Source: Candidatus Microthrix subdominans (lineage in GTDB: Bacteria; Actinomycetota; Acidimicrobiia; Acidimicrobiales; Microtrichaceae). Taken from it: a stretch of 64,000 nucleotides of DNA. The translations under genes were made by a program, and so were the position numbers. Positions 36,747 through 46,552 of this stretch are shown here, in pieces. Position 1 is the stretch's first letter; each line of letters opens with the position of its first letter. Below the pieces are notes generated by a model. That model was given only the letters and a program-made list of their open reading frames with translations, had not been told where the DNA came from and searched no databases. The stretch spans positions 168,851-232,850 of the forward strand of contig JADJZA010000009.1 of assembly GCA_016719385.1 (NCBI GenBank), read 5' to 3'.

Positions 36747-37697
36747 ATGGCGCGCATCGACGAGGTAATGGCCGAGCTGGGCGAACGCCAGGCGGGCACC
36801 ATGTCCCGCCAACAGCTCCTCGACGCCGAGATTGGGGCCACCATGGTGCGCCGCACGGTCGAACGGGGCCGCCTGATCCGCCTGCACCGAGGCATCTACC
36901 GAGTGCCCGGCGCCCCGGTCACTGGGCTTCAAGGCCTCTGGGCGGCTCACCTGTTTGCGGGCCCCGGGTCGGTGGCGTCGCACGGCTCGGCTGGATACCT
37001 GTGGAGGCTCGAGGCGGTGGAGCCCTGTCCCCCGACCGTGACGGTGCCCCACGAGCGGACCGTGCGGACGCCGGCAGGCGTCATCATTCACCGGAGCCGG
37101 CATCTGGACCCCGTCGACCAGGCGTCGCAGAGCGGTCTCATGGTGACGAACCCGGCTCGGACGATCGTCGATCTTGCCGGCCAGTACCGCCGCGCCCGCC
37201 TCGGCGCCGTTCTGGAGGGAGCCCACTTCAACCGCCATGCCTCCTACACCCAGGTGGGTGAGGCGCTGCTTCGAAACGGCGGTTCCCGCCGGCCGGGCAG
37301 CGGATTGCTCTGCAACCTTCTCGACGAACACACCGGCGGGGAGGACCTGGCCCAGTCGGTGCTCGAACAGCTGCTCGGCGAGCTCTTGCGACGAGCCGGC
37401 ATCGAGCATTTCGTTCGGCAGCACCCGCTCCCCAGCCTCGGCGCGATCGAGGGCATGGTCGATGCCTATGCCGACTATGCCGCCATGATCACCGAGGTGG
37501 ACGGGCGCAGGTGGCATGCGCGTCAGGCCGCCATGAAACGGGATCGGGACCGCGATTTCGCTGCCGCCCAGGTGGGCGTGATCACCGTGCGGTTTTTGCA
37601 CGAGCACCTCACCAGCGACATGGACGCCTGTGCTGAGGGCTTGCGTCGCGTGGTCGCCACTCGGCTCACCGAGGCGCAGCGGCTCCTGCTTCCCTGA
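36747..37697 (+). CDS. AbiEi-like winged-helix / DUF559-type nuclease-fold protein
   Basis: Two-part protein of 316 residues from ATG 36747. The N-terminal part resembles the winged helix of type IV antitoxins and actinobacterial AbiEi-type regulators (QAGTMSRQQLLDAEIGATMVRR, then RLIRLHRGIYRVPG, and AAHLFAGPGSVASHGSAGYLWRL). The C-terminal part resembles DUF559 (Vsr-like nuclease fold) with DAYADYAAMITEVDGRRWH and MKRDRDRDFAAAQVG. No toxin gene is adjacent; the following 328 bp contains only poly-G. Such solo fusions are common in Actinobacteria and their function is unknown; DNA binding and autoregulation are inferred. Confidence 0.65.
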   Translation: MARIDEVMAELGERQAGTMSRQQLLDAEIGATMVRRTVERGRLIRLHRGIYRVPGAPVTGLQGLWAAHLFAGPGSVASHGSAGYLWRLEAVEPCPPTVTVPHERTVRTPAGVIIHRSRHLDPVDQASQSGLMVTNPARTIVDLAGQYRRARLGAVLEGAHFNRHASYTQVGEALLRNGGSRRPGSGLLCNLLDEHTGGEDLAQSVLEQLLGELLRRAGIEHFVRQHPLPSLGAIEGMVDAYADYAAMITEVDGRRWHARQAAMKRDRDRDFAAAQVGVITVRFLHEHLTSDMDACAEGLRRVVATRLTEAQRLLLP

Positions 37698-38025
<328 letters not shown>

Positions 38026-39413
38026 CTAGCGGAACTGATCGAGGATCGGCACCGCCGCCTCGCGCTTCACGTACAGCACCTGCTGGGCGCCTTCACGCCC
38101 GGGCTCGGTCGGCAGCACCAGCGATTCCGGGCTGGTGCCCGCCAACCCCCGGGCCAACCCCAGTGCGCCAAAGGCGGTGAGGTCGTCGTCGATCTTCAGG
38201 TCCTTGCCCAAGGCCCGGGCCACCCTGGTCAGCCCGATCGGGTTGCGGGTGGCCCCCACCTTGCCCATCACGGCCTTCATGAAGTTCTGCTGGCGTAGCT
38301 GGCGACCCATGTCGGCGGTCGGATCCTTCTGGGGCTGCCCGTCGATCACCTCGGTGTACTGCCGCGAGCGCACGTAGGCCAGCGCCTGTTCGCCGTCGAG
38401 CGTCGTCGGTCCGGCCTGCTCGACCGACAGGCCGCTGCCCGGGTCGAACACCGGGTTGGGGAAGTCGATCTCGACGCCACCGACGGCGTCGACCAGCGAG
38501 CCGAAGGTGACGAAGTCCACCTCGACGTAGTGATGAATCGGGATGTCGAGGGCGTCCTGCACGGTGGCGACCAGCCGCTGGGGGCCGCCGTTGTAGGCGG
38601 CGTTGACCTTCGCCGACCCGTCGGTGCCGGCGATCGGCACCCACAGGTCCCGGGGGATCGACACCATCTTGGGCACGCCGTCGCTGACCCGCATCACGAT
38701 GAGGGTGTCGGCCCGTTCGCCGCTCACCGAGCCATCGGCGCGCTTGTCGGACCCGGCGATCAGGTAGTTGACCCCCTGCCCGGCCTGCGGGGTCAACGTG
38801 CCGGTGAGGTCGATACGGTCGATGCCGGCGAAGAGGCTGTACAGGTAGCCGACGAAGCCGAGGATCAGCAGCAGCGGGATGGCCACGATCAGCCAGCGCT
38901 TTTTGGGGAACCGAAAACGTGGGCGGCTGCGTCGTGGGCGACGGGGACGGCGGGCCTTGGGTGCCACAGCGGCAATCGGTGCGACCGTGGTCGGCGGGCC
39001 TGCGGAGGAGGGTCGTTCGGGGGGCGCCTGGGAGGGTGCGGCCGCCTGTTGCTCGGGGACGTACACCTGTCGAGGCGACGCCGGTGGGGCGGGCGCGGAG
39101 GGCCGTTCCGGGGCGGTGGGGCTGGGCGGGCGGAGGGCCGTTCCGGGGCGCTGCGCTGCGGGGGCGTCGCTGCCGGCTGGTCGGGGACGTACACCTGTCG
39201 AGGGGGCGACGGTGCTTCCGGGGGGATGGGGGGTGCCGGTGGGACGGGGGTTGCCGATGGACGACGTGCGCCCTGGCCAGGGCCGGCGCGAGGCGGCGGG
39301 GCGGCGGGCCCGGATGGCGCGTCGGGGGCCTCCTCGCCCGGTGGAGGCTTTGGCGAGCCGCCGGCCTCGCCGGGAGCGGGCACGAAGTAGGAGTCCGAGT
39401 TGCCGTCGCTCAT
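38026..39413 (-). CDS. LytR-CpsA-Psr (LCP) family glycopolymer transferase (one frameshift)
   Basis: Membrane enzyme that transfers lipid-linked glycopolymers onto peptidoglycan. A proline-rich cytosolic N-terminus (about 165 residues) precedes one helix (WLIVAIPLLLILGFVGYLY) and the LCP domain: NYLIAGSDKRADG, RADTLIVMRV, SIPRDLWVPIAG, KVNAAYNGGP, DAVGGVEIDFP and GEQALAYVRSRQY, the usual Asp/Arg set. ATG 39413 (MSDGNSDSYFVPAPG) lies in one frame and the LCP domain in another. The two meet near 39118-39121, a run of four C on the coding strand that would need one more C. The N-terminus holds two copies of a 43-residue repeat (RQVYVPDQ and RQVYVPEQ), whose DNA copies are 128 rather than 129 bp apart, locating the lost base. 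Confidence 0.88.
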
Positions 39414-39455
39414 CGCTCACCTCCGCGCTGGTCGCCCTCGACCGAGGGATGATCC

Positions 39456-39473
39456 GATCGGGAAAGCCCGATC
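39456..39473. other. short perfect stem-loop upstream of LCP gene
   Basis: GATCGGG, a four-base loop AAAG, and CCCGATC form a 7-bp perfect hairpin 43 bp before the LCP start in the 201-bp gap to the divergent esterase. No T-run follows. It could be an operator or leader hairpin; nothing else is recognised in the gap. Confidence 0.3.
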
Positions 39474-39614
39474 ATGGGTTTGCACAGTTTGCCAGCCCCG
39501 AGCCGGGGCCCCGTGAATGCTGATGCCCCGTTCAGGGAGGCCGGTTTGCGGCGCCGTCGGCGCCCTTCCTCCCCTCGGTCGACGAACGGTTGGTGGCGCA
39601 GAGCACCCGATACG

Positions 39615-40694
39615 ATGAACCTGATGCACCCACACGATGCGGAGCCGCTCGATGGTGTGGTCGGGACGGACGACCACCCATCGGATACATCGCCCCGCCC
39701 GAGGTCGAGGCGATGGGCGTGGGGGCTCGGGGTCACGGCCGCGATTGAAGCACCCACCCTGTTCTTCACGCTCAGCCCGTGGCCCGGCACTCGGATCATT
39801 CGGTGGATCTTCAACCGAGACTCCGCCAAGGTGACGGCTGCGCTCGAGCGGCACGCACCCGACGGCGTCGATTCGATCACCGACGAGGCCTACCGGGCCG
39901 ACGACCCCCAGGCACGTCTGGACGTGTACTTCCCGGCCGCTGCGGAAGGCGCCCTGCCGACGGTGATCTGGACCCACGGTGGCGCATGGATCTCCGGACG
40001 CAAGTCCGACTTCTCCGGCTACTACCGGCTGCTGGCGTCCCGTGGCTACACGGTCGTCTCGCTCGACTACTCCTTGGGCCCCGAAGCGACCTATCCCACT
40101 GCGGTGCGGCAGCTCAACGACGCCCACGCCCACCTGCTCGCCCATGCCGAGCGGCTCCGGGTGGAGCCCGGCTCGATCGTTCTGGCCGGCGACTCGGCCG
40201 GGGCACAGCTGACCAGCCAGTTGGCGACGGCGATCACCAGGCCGGCGTATGCGGATGAGCTCGGCATCGTCCCCTCGCTCAAAGCGAACCAGCTCGCCGG
40301 GGTCATCCTCAACTGCGGCATCTACGACCTGAACGCTCTGAGCAGCGCTCCTGGCGTCATCGGCTGGGGCATCGAGGAGTCGCTGTGGGCCTACACCGGG
40401 GTGCGGGACGTTGCCCGTTCGGACGCCGCCGCTCAGATGTCGACGTTGAACCACGTCACCGGAGATTTCCCCGCCACCTTCATCAGCGGTGGGAACGGCG
40501 ACCCCCTGACCGACGTGCAGTCCAAGCCGTTGGCGAAGCGTCTTACCGAACTCGGCGTCGACGTCGACACCCTGTTCTTCTCGGCCTCACACCGGCCGAA
40601 GTTGGGCCATGAGTACCAGTTCGACCTCGATGTTGATGATGGGAAGTTGGCCTTCGAGCGCACGGTCGACTTTGTGGCGGCGCACACGACCTGA
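39615..40694 (+). CDS. alpha/beta-hydrolase (HSL/BD-FAE-like esterase)
   Basis: Hydrolase of 359 residues from ATG 39615 (MNLMHPHDAEP). A single hydrophobic segment near residue 50 (AIEAPTLFFTLSPWPG) may anchor or export it. The catalytic domain has the oxyanion HGG motif (IWTHGGAWISGRKSD), the nucleophile elbow VLAGDSAGAQL, an acid residue in SGGNGDPLTD and the final histidine probably in ASHRPKLGHEYQF. It resembles hormone-sensitive-lipase-type carboxylesterases acting on small esters. Divergent from the LCP gene. Confidence 0.85.
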   Translation: MNLMHPHDAEPLDGVVGTDDHPSDTSPRPRSRRWAWGLGVTAAIEAPTLFFTLSPWPGTRIIRWIFNRDSAKVTAALERHAPDGVDSITDEAYRADDPQARLDVYFPAAAEGALPTVIWTHGGAWISGRKSDFSGYYRLLASRGYTVVSLDYSLGPEATYPTAVRQLNDAHAHLLAHAERLRVEPGSIVLAGDSAGAQLTSQLATAITRPAYADELGIVPSLKANQLAGVILNCGIYDLNALSSAPGVIGWGIEESLWAYTGVRDVARSDAAAQMSTLNHVTGDFPATFISGGNGDPLTDVQSKPLAKRLTELGVDVDTLFFSASHRPKLGHEYQFDLDVDDGKLAFERTVDFVAAHTT

Positions 40695-40736
40695 GAGCGC
40701 CGACAGCACGGGACCGCTCGGCGGCAGGCCCCGGTA

Positions 40737-41666
40737 ATGTTTGCCTTCGTGACCCCACGTCCCCGGCGTTCGATGGCGGCTCCCGTTGCCCGGTGCTCCC
40801 GGGCCACTGGCGCTCGCAGTTCCCGGGCCGATTGGATACAACCCACGCGCATGGCCGGCCTCGGCGCACTGGTGCTGGCCCTGGTGCTCACCGGCTGCAA
40901 CTCGGCGCTGGAAAGCGAGGCTCAGCCCCAGACCGGTGCGGCCCATTCCGCCGACGCCGCCGGCGGCTTGAACCGTTCCCGGGCCCCGAGGTCTGCGGGC
41001 TCGTTGACGATGTTGTCGGAGGTGGTCGGTCGCGGTGCGCCCGTCGACGAGGCCACGTGCCTGGCCCTCGATGTCGACCTCGAGGTGGCCGACGATCACA
41101 CCCCGGTCCCCTCCCCCAGCGCGGACGGTCCGCTGATCGTTGCCAGGGACGATCAGCGGCTGATCGTGGGCCTGCGGACCGGCATCGAGGGCATGGCGGT
41201 CGATGGTCGGCGGTCGATGCTCATCCCCCCGGCGCTGGCCTACGGCAACGCCGGCTGGGGGAACGGGTTGGTCGGGCCCAACGACACCCTGCGCGCCGAC
41301 ATCTCGGTGCTGTGGGCCGGACGCCGGCCGTCGTGGACCTGGCCCGACCTGCGCCGTGCGGCCCGTGCCGGGGGCGGGGCGCTCGACCTGGTGACGGGCA
41401 GCGGGGCGCCCTTCATCGCCGGCGCCACCGGCATGGTGATGATCGACGCGGTCGATCTGGATGCCGAGTCGATCGAGGGGTCCATGTGGAATGGCTGCAA
41501 CGCCCGCTCCCTCGACCTGCGCTCAAACGACCTGGCGAGCTGGTTCGTCGGTGGCCTCGAGGGGCTCCGGCCCGGCGGCACCCGGCTGGTGCTTCAGCCC
41601 GAGGGGGCAACCGGTGACCACAATGTGGATGCCTGGGTGGTCACGCTGGCCATGACTCGGGATTGA
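40737..41666 (+). CDS. lipoprotein with two FKBP-like domains
   Basis: Predicted lipoprotein of 309 residues, or 271 if it starts at ATG 40851 (MAGLGALVLALVLTGC), where a signal peptide with lipobox LTGC is clear. No strong ribosome site separates the two starts. The first domain shows the FKBP pattern VGLRTGIEGMAVDGRR, LIPPALAYGNAGWG and GPNDTLRADISVL. The second (ASWFVGGLEGLRPGGTR, LVLQPEG, DAWVVTLAM) repeats it in degenerate form, with an insertion carrying a cysteine. The tandem arrangement suggests a surface prolyl isomerase or a chaperone. Family assignment is by motif; activity is uncertain. Confidence 0.7.
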   Translation: MFAFVTPRPRRSMAAPVARCSRATGARSSRADWIQPTRMAGLGALVLALVLTGCNSALESEAQPQTGAAHSADAAGGLNRSRAPRSAGSLTMLSEVVGRGAPVDEATCLALDVDLEVADDHTPVPSPSADGPLIVARDDQRLIVGLRTGIEGMAVDGRRSMLIPPALAYGNAGWGNGLVGPNDTLRADISVLWAGRRPSWTWPDLRRAARAGGGALDLVTGSGAPFIAGATGMVMIDAVDLDAESIEGSMWNGCNARSLDLRSNDLASWFVGGLEGLRPGGTRLVLQPEGATGDHNVDAWVVTLAMTRD

Positions 41667-41714
41667 GCCGAGGGCTGAGCCGAAGCGCTGAGCCGGAGGG
41701 CTGAGCGGGGCGAT
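41663..41714. repeat. 13-bp tandem repeat at the 3' end of the FKBP-like gene
   Basis: Four imperfect copies of a 13-bp unit (CTGAGCCGAAGCG-like), beginning with the stop codon and filling the 47-bp gap to the convergent dioxygenase gene. No function is evident; it may be a small variable repeat. Confidence 0.6.
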
Positions 41715-42370
41715 CAGCGGAACGGGGGTCCAGCCACCCAGGCCACCAGCGAGCGGCGCCGCCCGGAGTTCAGCGGGGTCACCCGGTGGTATTCGAAGGC
41801 GGGGAACATCACGGCGGTCCCCAGTTGGCTGAACTCCTCGGCGGCCGCCGAGCGGTGCGGCCCGTCGGTGACGCCGAAGAACGGGTCGTGCTGATCCCCG
41901 AGGTCGGGAAACTCGAGGGCCCCACCCTCGTAGTGCTCGGGCGGGGTGAGCTGCACCACGATCGACAGCTTGCGGGTGGACACCTCTCCGTCCAGCCCGT
42001 CCCGGTGCCAGGCGTAGTGGTCGCCGGGCCCGTCATAACGGGTGTATTGCAGCTCCTCCTCGAAGCCGACCAGCTCGAAGCCCCAGTGCTCGTTTGCGTC
42101 GACCGCCAGCTCGCCCAAGCGGTCGTAGATCCACCAGGTGTCCTCGTCGGCGGGCAGCCAGCTCACCGACGACGATCGGGTGGTCCCGACATGCTCGACG
42201 CCCTCCAGGGTGGCGGGCTCGGCGGGCTCCGGCTCGCACAGCGACACGATTCGGTCGCATTCGTCGGCGCTGAAGGCTGCGGGCACCACCAGGTGGGCGC
42301 GCTGGTGCCGCGGAACCGGTGACAGCAACGGCAGATGCCTCAGCACGGCTGGATGCTCATGACCGCTCAA
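41714..42370 (-). CDS. 2-oxoglutarate/Fe(II)-dependent dioxygenase (prolyl-4-hydroxylase-like)
   Basis: Oxygenase of 218 residues that would use Fe(II) and 2-oxoglutarate to hydroxylate a substrate. The metal triad is visible as HRD (YAWHRDGLDGE) and a distal histidine (PAFEYHRVTPLNSG), with the cosubstrate arginine in RRRSLVAWV. An N-terminal VPAAFSADECDRIVSLCE segment is typical of the PKHD/P4H branch. The listed start is a TTG (42370) without strong ribosome-site support. Substrate unknown. Confidence 0.82.
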   Translation of the reverse strand: MSGHEHPAVLRHLPLLSPVPRHQRAHLVVPAAFSADECDRIVSLCEPEPAEPATLEGVEHVGTTRSSSVSWLPADEDTWWIYDRLGELAVDANEHWGFELVGFEEELQYTRYDGPGDHYAWHRDGLDGEVSTRKLSIVVQLTPPEHYEGGALEFPDLGDQHDPFFGVTDGPHRSAAAEEFSQLGTAVMFPAFEYHRVTPLNSGRRRSLVAWVAGPPFR

Positions 42371-42431
42371 CCATCACCACCGCTTGACGCTCGACGTTCG
42401 ACACCGTTGGAACCGTGCCGCAGCACCGGCG

Positions 42432-42752
42432 TTAGGGCGAGTTTCCCTCAACGGCGGGGTCCGGGGTGGCGGTGGCGTCGCCGGGGGCGGTGCCGCCCTC
42501 CTCCGGTCCCAGTTCGTTCTCGGGGAAGAAGAAGGTGGTGCTGACGACCACCGTCGTGGTGGCAAACGTGCTCGGCGTGCCGATCGAGTTGGTCCTGTCG
42601 CCGGTGTAGACCACCTGGGCGGCGGGATCCTCCAGGTTTGGATCCTCGTCCCCACATGCCACCAGCGCGCCGCCGGCCAACAGCGCCACCGTGGCCCAGC
42701 CGGCGCAGCGGCGCAGCGAGGGGCGACGCTTCGGTGTGGATTCAGTGCTCAT
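42432..42752 (-). CDS. small predicted lipoprotein
   Basis: 106 residues from ATG 42752 (MSTESTPKRRPS), with AGGAG 8 nt upstream; a longer frame from 42833 is less likely. A basic N-terminus, a hydrophobic segment (WATVALLAGGALVACG) and a lipobox cysteine are followed by a Thr/Asp-rich mature part with TFATTTVVVSTTFFFP. No family is recognised. It was probably exported and lipid-anchored. It lies on the same strand as the aldehyde dehydrogenase upstream of it. Confidence 0.7.
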   Translation of the reverse strand: MSTESTPKRRPSLRRCAGWATVALLAGGALVACGDEDPNLEDPAAQVVYTGDRTNSIGTPSTFATTTVVVSTTFFFPENELGPEEGGTAPGDATATPDPAVEGNSP

Positions 42753-42872
42753 GTGGCGTGCTCCTTGGCCTTCGCAGAACCACATCACTGTGGTCTGAGT
42801 TCGTCGCCCACCGCAAGCTGAGGGCGGCGCCACGCAGGGGCGGTGCGTCGCGTCAGCGGGACAGGCCCGGCC

Positions 42873-44315
42873 TCAGCGTTCGGAGAAGAAGACCATCTTC
42901 GATTCGGTGTAGTGGTCGAGCGCGGCCATGCCGAGCTCGCGGCCCATGCCCGACTGCTTGAAGCCGCCGAAGGGTGCCTCGTAGCGGACCGACGAGTTGG
43001 AGTTGACCGACAGCACGCCGGTGCGGATCGCTCGCGCCACCCGCATGGCCCGGCCGACGTCGCCGGTCCACAACGACCCGGACAGCCCATAGGGGCTGTC
43101 GTTGGCCAGCCTCACCGCTTCGGCCTCGTCGTCGAAGCCGATCACGGCCGCCACCGGGCCGAAGATCTCCTCCTGGCCTACCCGGGAGTCGTTGGTCACG
43201 CCCGTGAGCACGGCCGGGTTCATGAAGTAGCCCGGGTCGGTGGTCTGCCCGCCGATCGCCAGCGTTGCCCCGTCGGCGGTGCCCACGCCGACGTAGTCGA
43301 CCGCCTGGGACCGTTGCCCGGCCGAGATCATCGGGCCGATCTCGGTCTCGGGGTCGGTCGGGTCGCCCACCCGCAGCGCCCGGGTGCGCTCGACCATGGC
43401 GTCGGTGAACTCGTCCATCACCGAGCGCTGCACCAGCACCCGCGAGCGGGCGCAGCAGTCCTGGCCGGCGTTGGCAAACACCGAGATCGGGATGTCGGCT
43501 GCAGCGGCGGCGATGTCGGCGTCGGCGAACACGACCGCCGCCGACTTGCCACCCAGCTCGAGCGACACCCGGGTGATGTTCGCTGCGGCGGCGGTCAGGA
43601 TCGACGTGCCGGTCGACGTGTCGCCGGTGAACGACACCTTGTCGACCCGGGGGTCGGCGACGAGCGTCGCGCCCAGGGTGGAGCCCGGCCCGGGCAGCAC
43701 CGACACGCAGGAGGCGGGCACGCCGGCGTCGACGAGCACGCTGCCGAGCAGCAGGGCACCCAGCGGCGTGAGCGAGGCGGGCTTGAGGATCACCGAGTTG
43801 CCGGCCGCCAGGGCCGGACCCAGCTTCCAGGTGGCGATGTAGGACGGAAAGTTCCACGGCACGACCAGTGCGCACACCCCGATCGGCACCCGGCTGACCG
43901 TCATCATGCCGGCGTCCCGCACGGGGATCACGTCGCCGAAGTGCTTGTTGGCCGCACCGGCGTAGTAGTCGAACACCTCGGCCATCGCCCCGGCCTCCCA
44001 GCGGGCGTCGCTGATCGTGTGACCCGCGTCGGCCACCTCGGTGTCGGCAAACTCGTCGGCCCGTTCACGGATCAGCTGTGCGGCCCGGGCCAGCACCTTG
44101 CCGCGCTCGGTGGCCGAGGTGCTGGCCCACTCGCCGGAGCCGTCGGCGAAGCCTGCCTGGGCGGCGTCGAGCGCGTCGTCCAGGTCGGCTCGGCCGGCCT
44201 GGGCCACCTCGGCCAGCGGTTTGCCGGTCGCCGGGTTGTAGGTGGTGAAGGTGGCGCCGTCGGCGGCGGGCCGGCGCACGCCGGCGACGATCAGTTCATG
44301 AACGGGAGGGGCCAT
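42873..44315 (-). CDS. NAD(P)-dependent aldehyde dehydrogenase
   Basis: Oxidises an aldehyde to the acid; 480 residues, normal length. Motifs: VVPWNFPSYIATWKLGPALAAG (NAD site), SFTGDTSTG, the catalytic glutamate in ELGGKSAAVVF, the catalytic cysteine in ANAGQDCCARSRVLV, EEIFGPVAAVIGF, and the C-terminal PFGGFKQSGMGRELG. Substrate is not obvious. It is divergent from the SDR gene (44423), 107 bp away; the two might share control. Confidence 0.93.
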   Translation of the reverse strand: MAPPVHELIVAGVRRPAADGATFTTYNPATGKPLAEVAQAGRADLDDALDAAQAGFADGSGEWASTSATERGKVLARAAQLIRERADEFADTEVADAGHTISDARWEAGAMAEVFDYYAGAANKHFGDVIPVRDAGMMTVSRVPIGVCALVVPWNFPSYIATWKLGPALAAGNSVILKPASLTPLGALLLGSVLVDAGVPASCVSVLPGPGSTLGATLVADPRVDKVSFTGDTSTGTSILTAAAANITRVSLELGGKSAAVVFADADIAAAAADIPISVFANAGQDCCARSRVLVQRSVMDEFTDAMVERTRALRVGDPTDPETEIGPMISAGQRSQAVDYVGVGTADGATLAIGGQTTDPGYFMNPAVLTGVTNDSRVGQEEIFGPVAAVIGFDDEAEAVRLANDSPYGLSGSLWTGDVGRAMRVARAIRTGVLSVNSNSSVRYEAPFGGFKQSGMGRELGMAALDHYTESKMVFFSER

Positions 44316-44422
44316 CGCCGGAGACTAGCGGCGCGGTCACACCGTCCTCTCAGGGCTCAGAATGCCCGCCGATTACGGAGCAGGCTTGCCAAGTGCGGCG
44401 CAGCATCTACGCTGCCCGGCCA

Positions 44423-45262
44423 ATGAGCGCAGATGCAGACAACGACGCAGGCAGCAACGACATCCAGCCGGCCCCCGGACGCAACGTTGCGGCCGGACGG
44501 TTGGCCGGCAAGGTGGCGATGATCACCGGCGCGGCCACAGGCCTCGGTCGGGTGGGCGCCGAGCGCTTTGCCGCCGAGGGTGCGGCCGTCGTCGTCGCCG
44601 ACGTGGCCGATCCCACCTCTGCGGTGGCCGCCATCGAGGCCGCCGGTGGTCAGGCGATCGGCGTGTACTGCGACGTCACCGATGGCGACGCGGTGCACGC
44701 CGCAGTCGACGCGGCCGAGGAGCACTTCGGCAAGCTCAATGTGCTGTACAACAACGCCGGCATCTCGATGGCCGATGACGACGGCCCCACCAACACCTCG
44801 CGCGAGGTGTGGCAGCGCACCCTTGAGGTCAACGTGATCGGCGTCGCCGAGTGCTGTTCCGCCGGTATCCCGGCGCTGAAGCGGGCCGGTGGCGGATCGA
44901 TCATCAACGTGGCCAGCTTCGTCGCCCACCTGGGTGCGGCCACCCCACAGATCGCCTACACGGCGTCGAAGGGTGCGGTGTTGTCGATGACCCGGGAGAT
45001 CGCCGTCGTGCACGCCCGCGAGAACATTCGAGCCAACGCCCTGTGCCCCGGCCCGGTGCTCACCCCGCTGCTGGCCAAGTACATGGCCGATGAGGCCGCC
45101 CGCCAGCGGCGCCTGGTGCAGATCCCGATGGGCCGCTTCGGCCAGCCGGAGGAAATCGTGTCCGGTGCGCTGTTCCTCGCCTCGGACGAGTCCAGCTTCA
45201 TGACCGGCCAGTCGCTCCTCATCGATGGAGGCATCACGGCGGCGTACACCACGCCGGAGTAG
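44423..45262 (+). CDS. SDR-family oxidoreductase (3-oxoacyl-ACP reductase-like)
   Basis: Classical short-chain dehydrogenase of 279 residues from ATG 44423; a TTG/GTG-type start further upstream is possible. TGxxxGxG coenzyme motif ITGAATGLGRVGAERF, NNAG (LYNNAGISMADD), the serine in IINVASFVAH, the Tyr-Lys pair in IAYTASKGAVLSMTRE, and the C-terminal GRFGQPEEIVSGALFLASDESSFMTGQ. An N-terminal acidic tail of about 25 residues is unusual. It may act with the divergent aldehyde dehydrogenase in the same breakdown pathway (inference). Confidence 0.92.
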   Translation: MSADADNDAGSNDIQPAPGRNVAAGRLAGKVAMITGAATGLGRVGAERFAAEGAAVVVADVADPTSAVAAIEAAGGQAIGVYCDVTDGDAVHAAVDAAEEHFGKLNVLYNNAGISMADDDGPTNTSREVWQRTLEVNVIGVAECCSAGIPALKRAGGGSIINVASFVAHLGAATPQIAYTASKGAVLSMTREIAVVHARENIRANALCPGPVLTPLLAKYMADEAARQRRLVQIPMGRFGQPEEIVSGALFLASDESSFMTGQSLLIDGGITAAYTTPE

Positions 45263-46552
45263 AGCGATGCCAGCGATGAGGCGTCAGGCCTGGGCCCTCA
45301 GGGCGCCAGGCCTCACCACGCCGAGTGGGACGCATGCACGAGGCCGCACCAAGACCGAGCAACCATGACCAAGGTCGTCGTGCCGGACACCTGTTCGGAA
45401 ATCGAACTTGTGCTTCGAGATTCGCCTGGCGTTGAGCTGGTAACGCGGAGGCGAAGCTTGAACCAACCACCCGGCAAGTCCCTCCAATCGGCAGACGCCC
45501 AATAAACCTGGCTGAATGCCAACTATCTTGAGTGCTGGAAGACATGCTACCCAATGGAACCATGGCCCGTCACGGCTCACGCCCCCGAAGAGGTCGTCGC
45601 TTGCAGCGCTCGCCCGGCCGGACCGCGGTCCCCCCGAGCGTCAGCGCCTCACGGCCAAGGTTCGGACGAGGCATCCGCCAGGCGCTCACCGGCGGCGGAG
45701 CAGGCATGGCCAAGGTCCCAGTCGGGCGGACACCATGGTGTTGACAGCGCTCATCAACGAGGCCAGAGCTGATTCGTTTCTTCGCCAACTTCGAGACGAA
45801 CTCATCAACCCCCAGACCTGGTGCAGGGTTGAAGCGGGTGCGATACGCAGCTACTTTGGCGGGCGCTGGGCACCATGGCCACGAAGGAACTCCGGCAACC
45901 AGGTGAGCCAGGTGCTTCGCCGGGTCGAGGGCGGCGAAACGCTCGACGGTCACGGTGCGCTGGTCGGGGCCCGCCCGCAGATCTCTCTCCGGCGCAGCGC
46001 CGACGTTGGGGCCACAGCTGGGCCGTTCCTCGCGAGGTCGGGAAGGACCAGCACCCAGGGACTCGACGACGAGAGCTTCACATCCGACGCCCGGTCCCCG
46101 ATCCAGCTTCGAACGGTGAGCCGTACTGGACACCTCGGTCTGATCGGCGAAGACCCGCCAGCAGAGGTCGGAGGGTGCAAAGCCGTCAGGTTGCCTCGAT
46201 CGCAGAGCGGCACTTCGGCTCGCCGTTGCACACGAACGTCGAGGAGCGGGGCGACCCTGCGATCACTCGCCGCTGTCAGGCTGGCGTTCGATCCGCGTCC
46301 GGTGCCCGCTGAGGTAGCCCGGCCTTGGGGTCGGTTGGCTGGCGAGTCGCTGAACGGGGCGGACTTCTTCGCCGCCGTGCAGATGACCTGGCGATCGCTG
46401 CGCCGCACAGATCCAAGGCGTACCGTTGATCGCCCCACAACGCAGCCACTTCCGCCTCATCGGCCGACCTGGTCGAAGTCCATCCTCTGACGCCGCAAGC
46501 CGTGACCGTGGGCTGAGGAGCGGCAGTCGCCCGCAACGGGTCTGGGCACCGG
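45263..46552. other. 1.29-kb stretch with no convincing gene
   Basis: Between the SDR gene and the S58 peptidase. The G+C is visibly lower and codon bias weaker. Open frames exist, including a 46-residue one (45365-45505, starting MTKVVVPDTCSEIELVL) and a 251-residue one (45735-46490, starting MVLTALINEARADSFLRQL), but both strands contain overlapping frames of similar length and none resembles a family I know. The later half of the 251-residue frame is Arg/Ser/Thr-rich with no sign of selection. It could be decayed DNA, an acquired insert or a noncoding region. No terminal inverted repeats were seen. Confidence 0.4.

Noticed and set aside
45735..46490. Transposase or recombinase remnant in the 1.3-kb gap
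   Set aside because: No DDE or serine-recombinase motifs, and no terminal inverted repeats or target duplications are visible.
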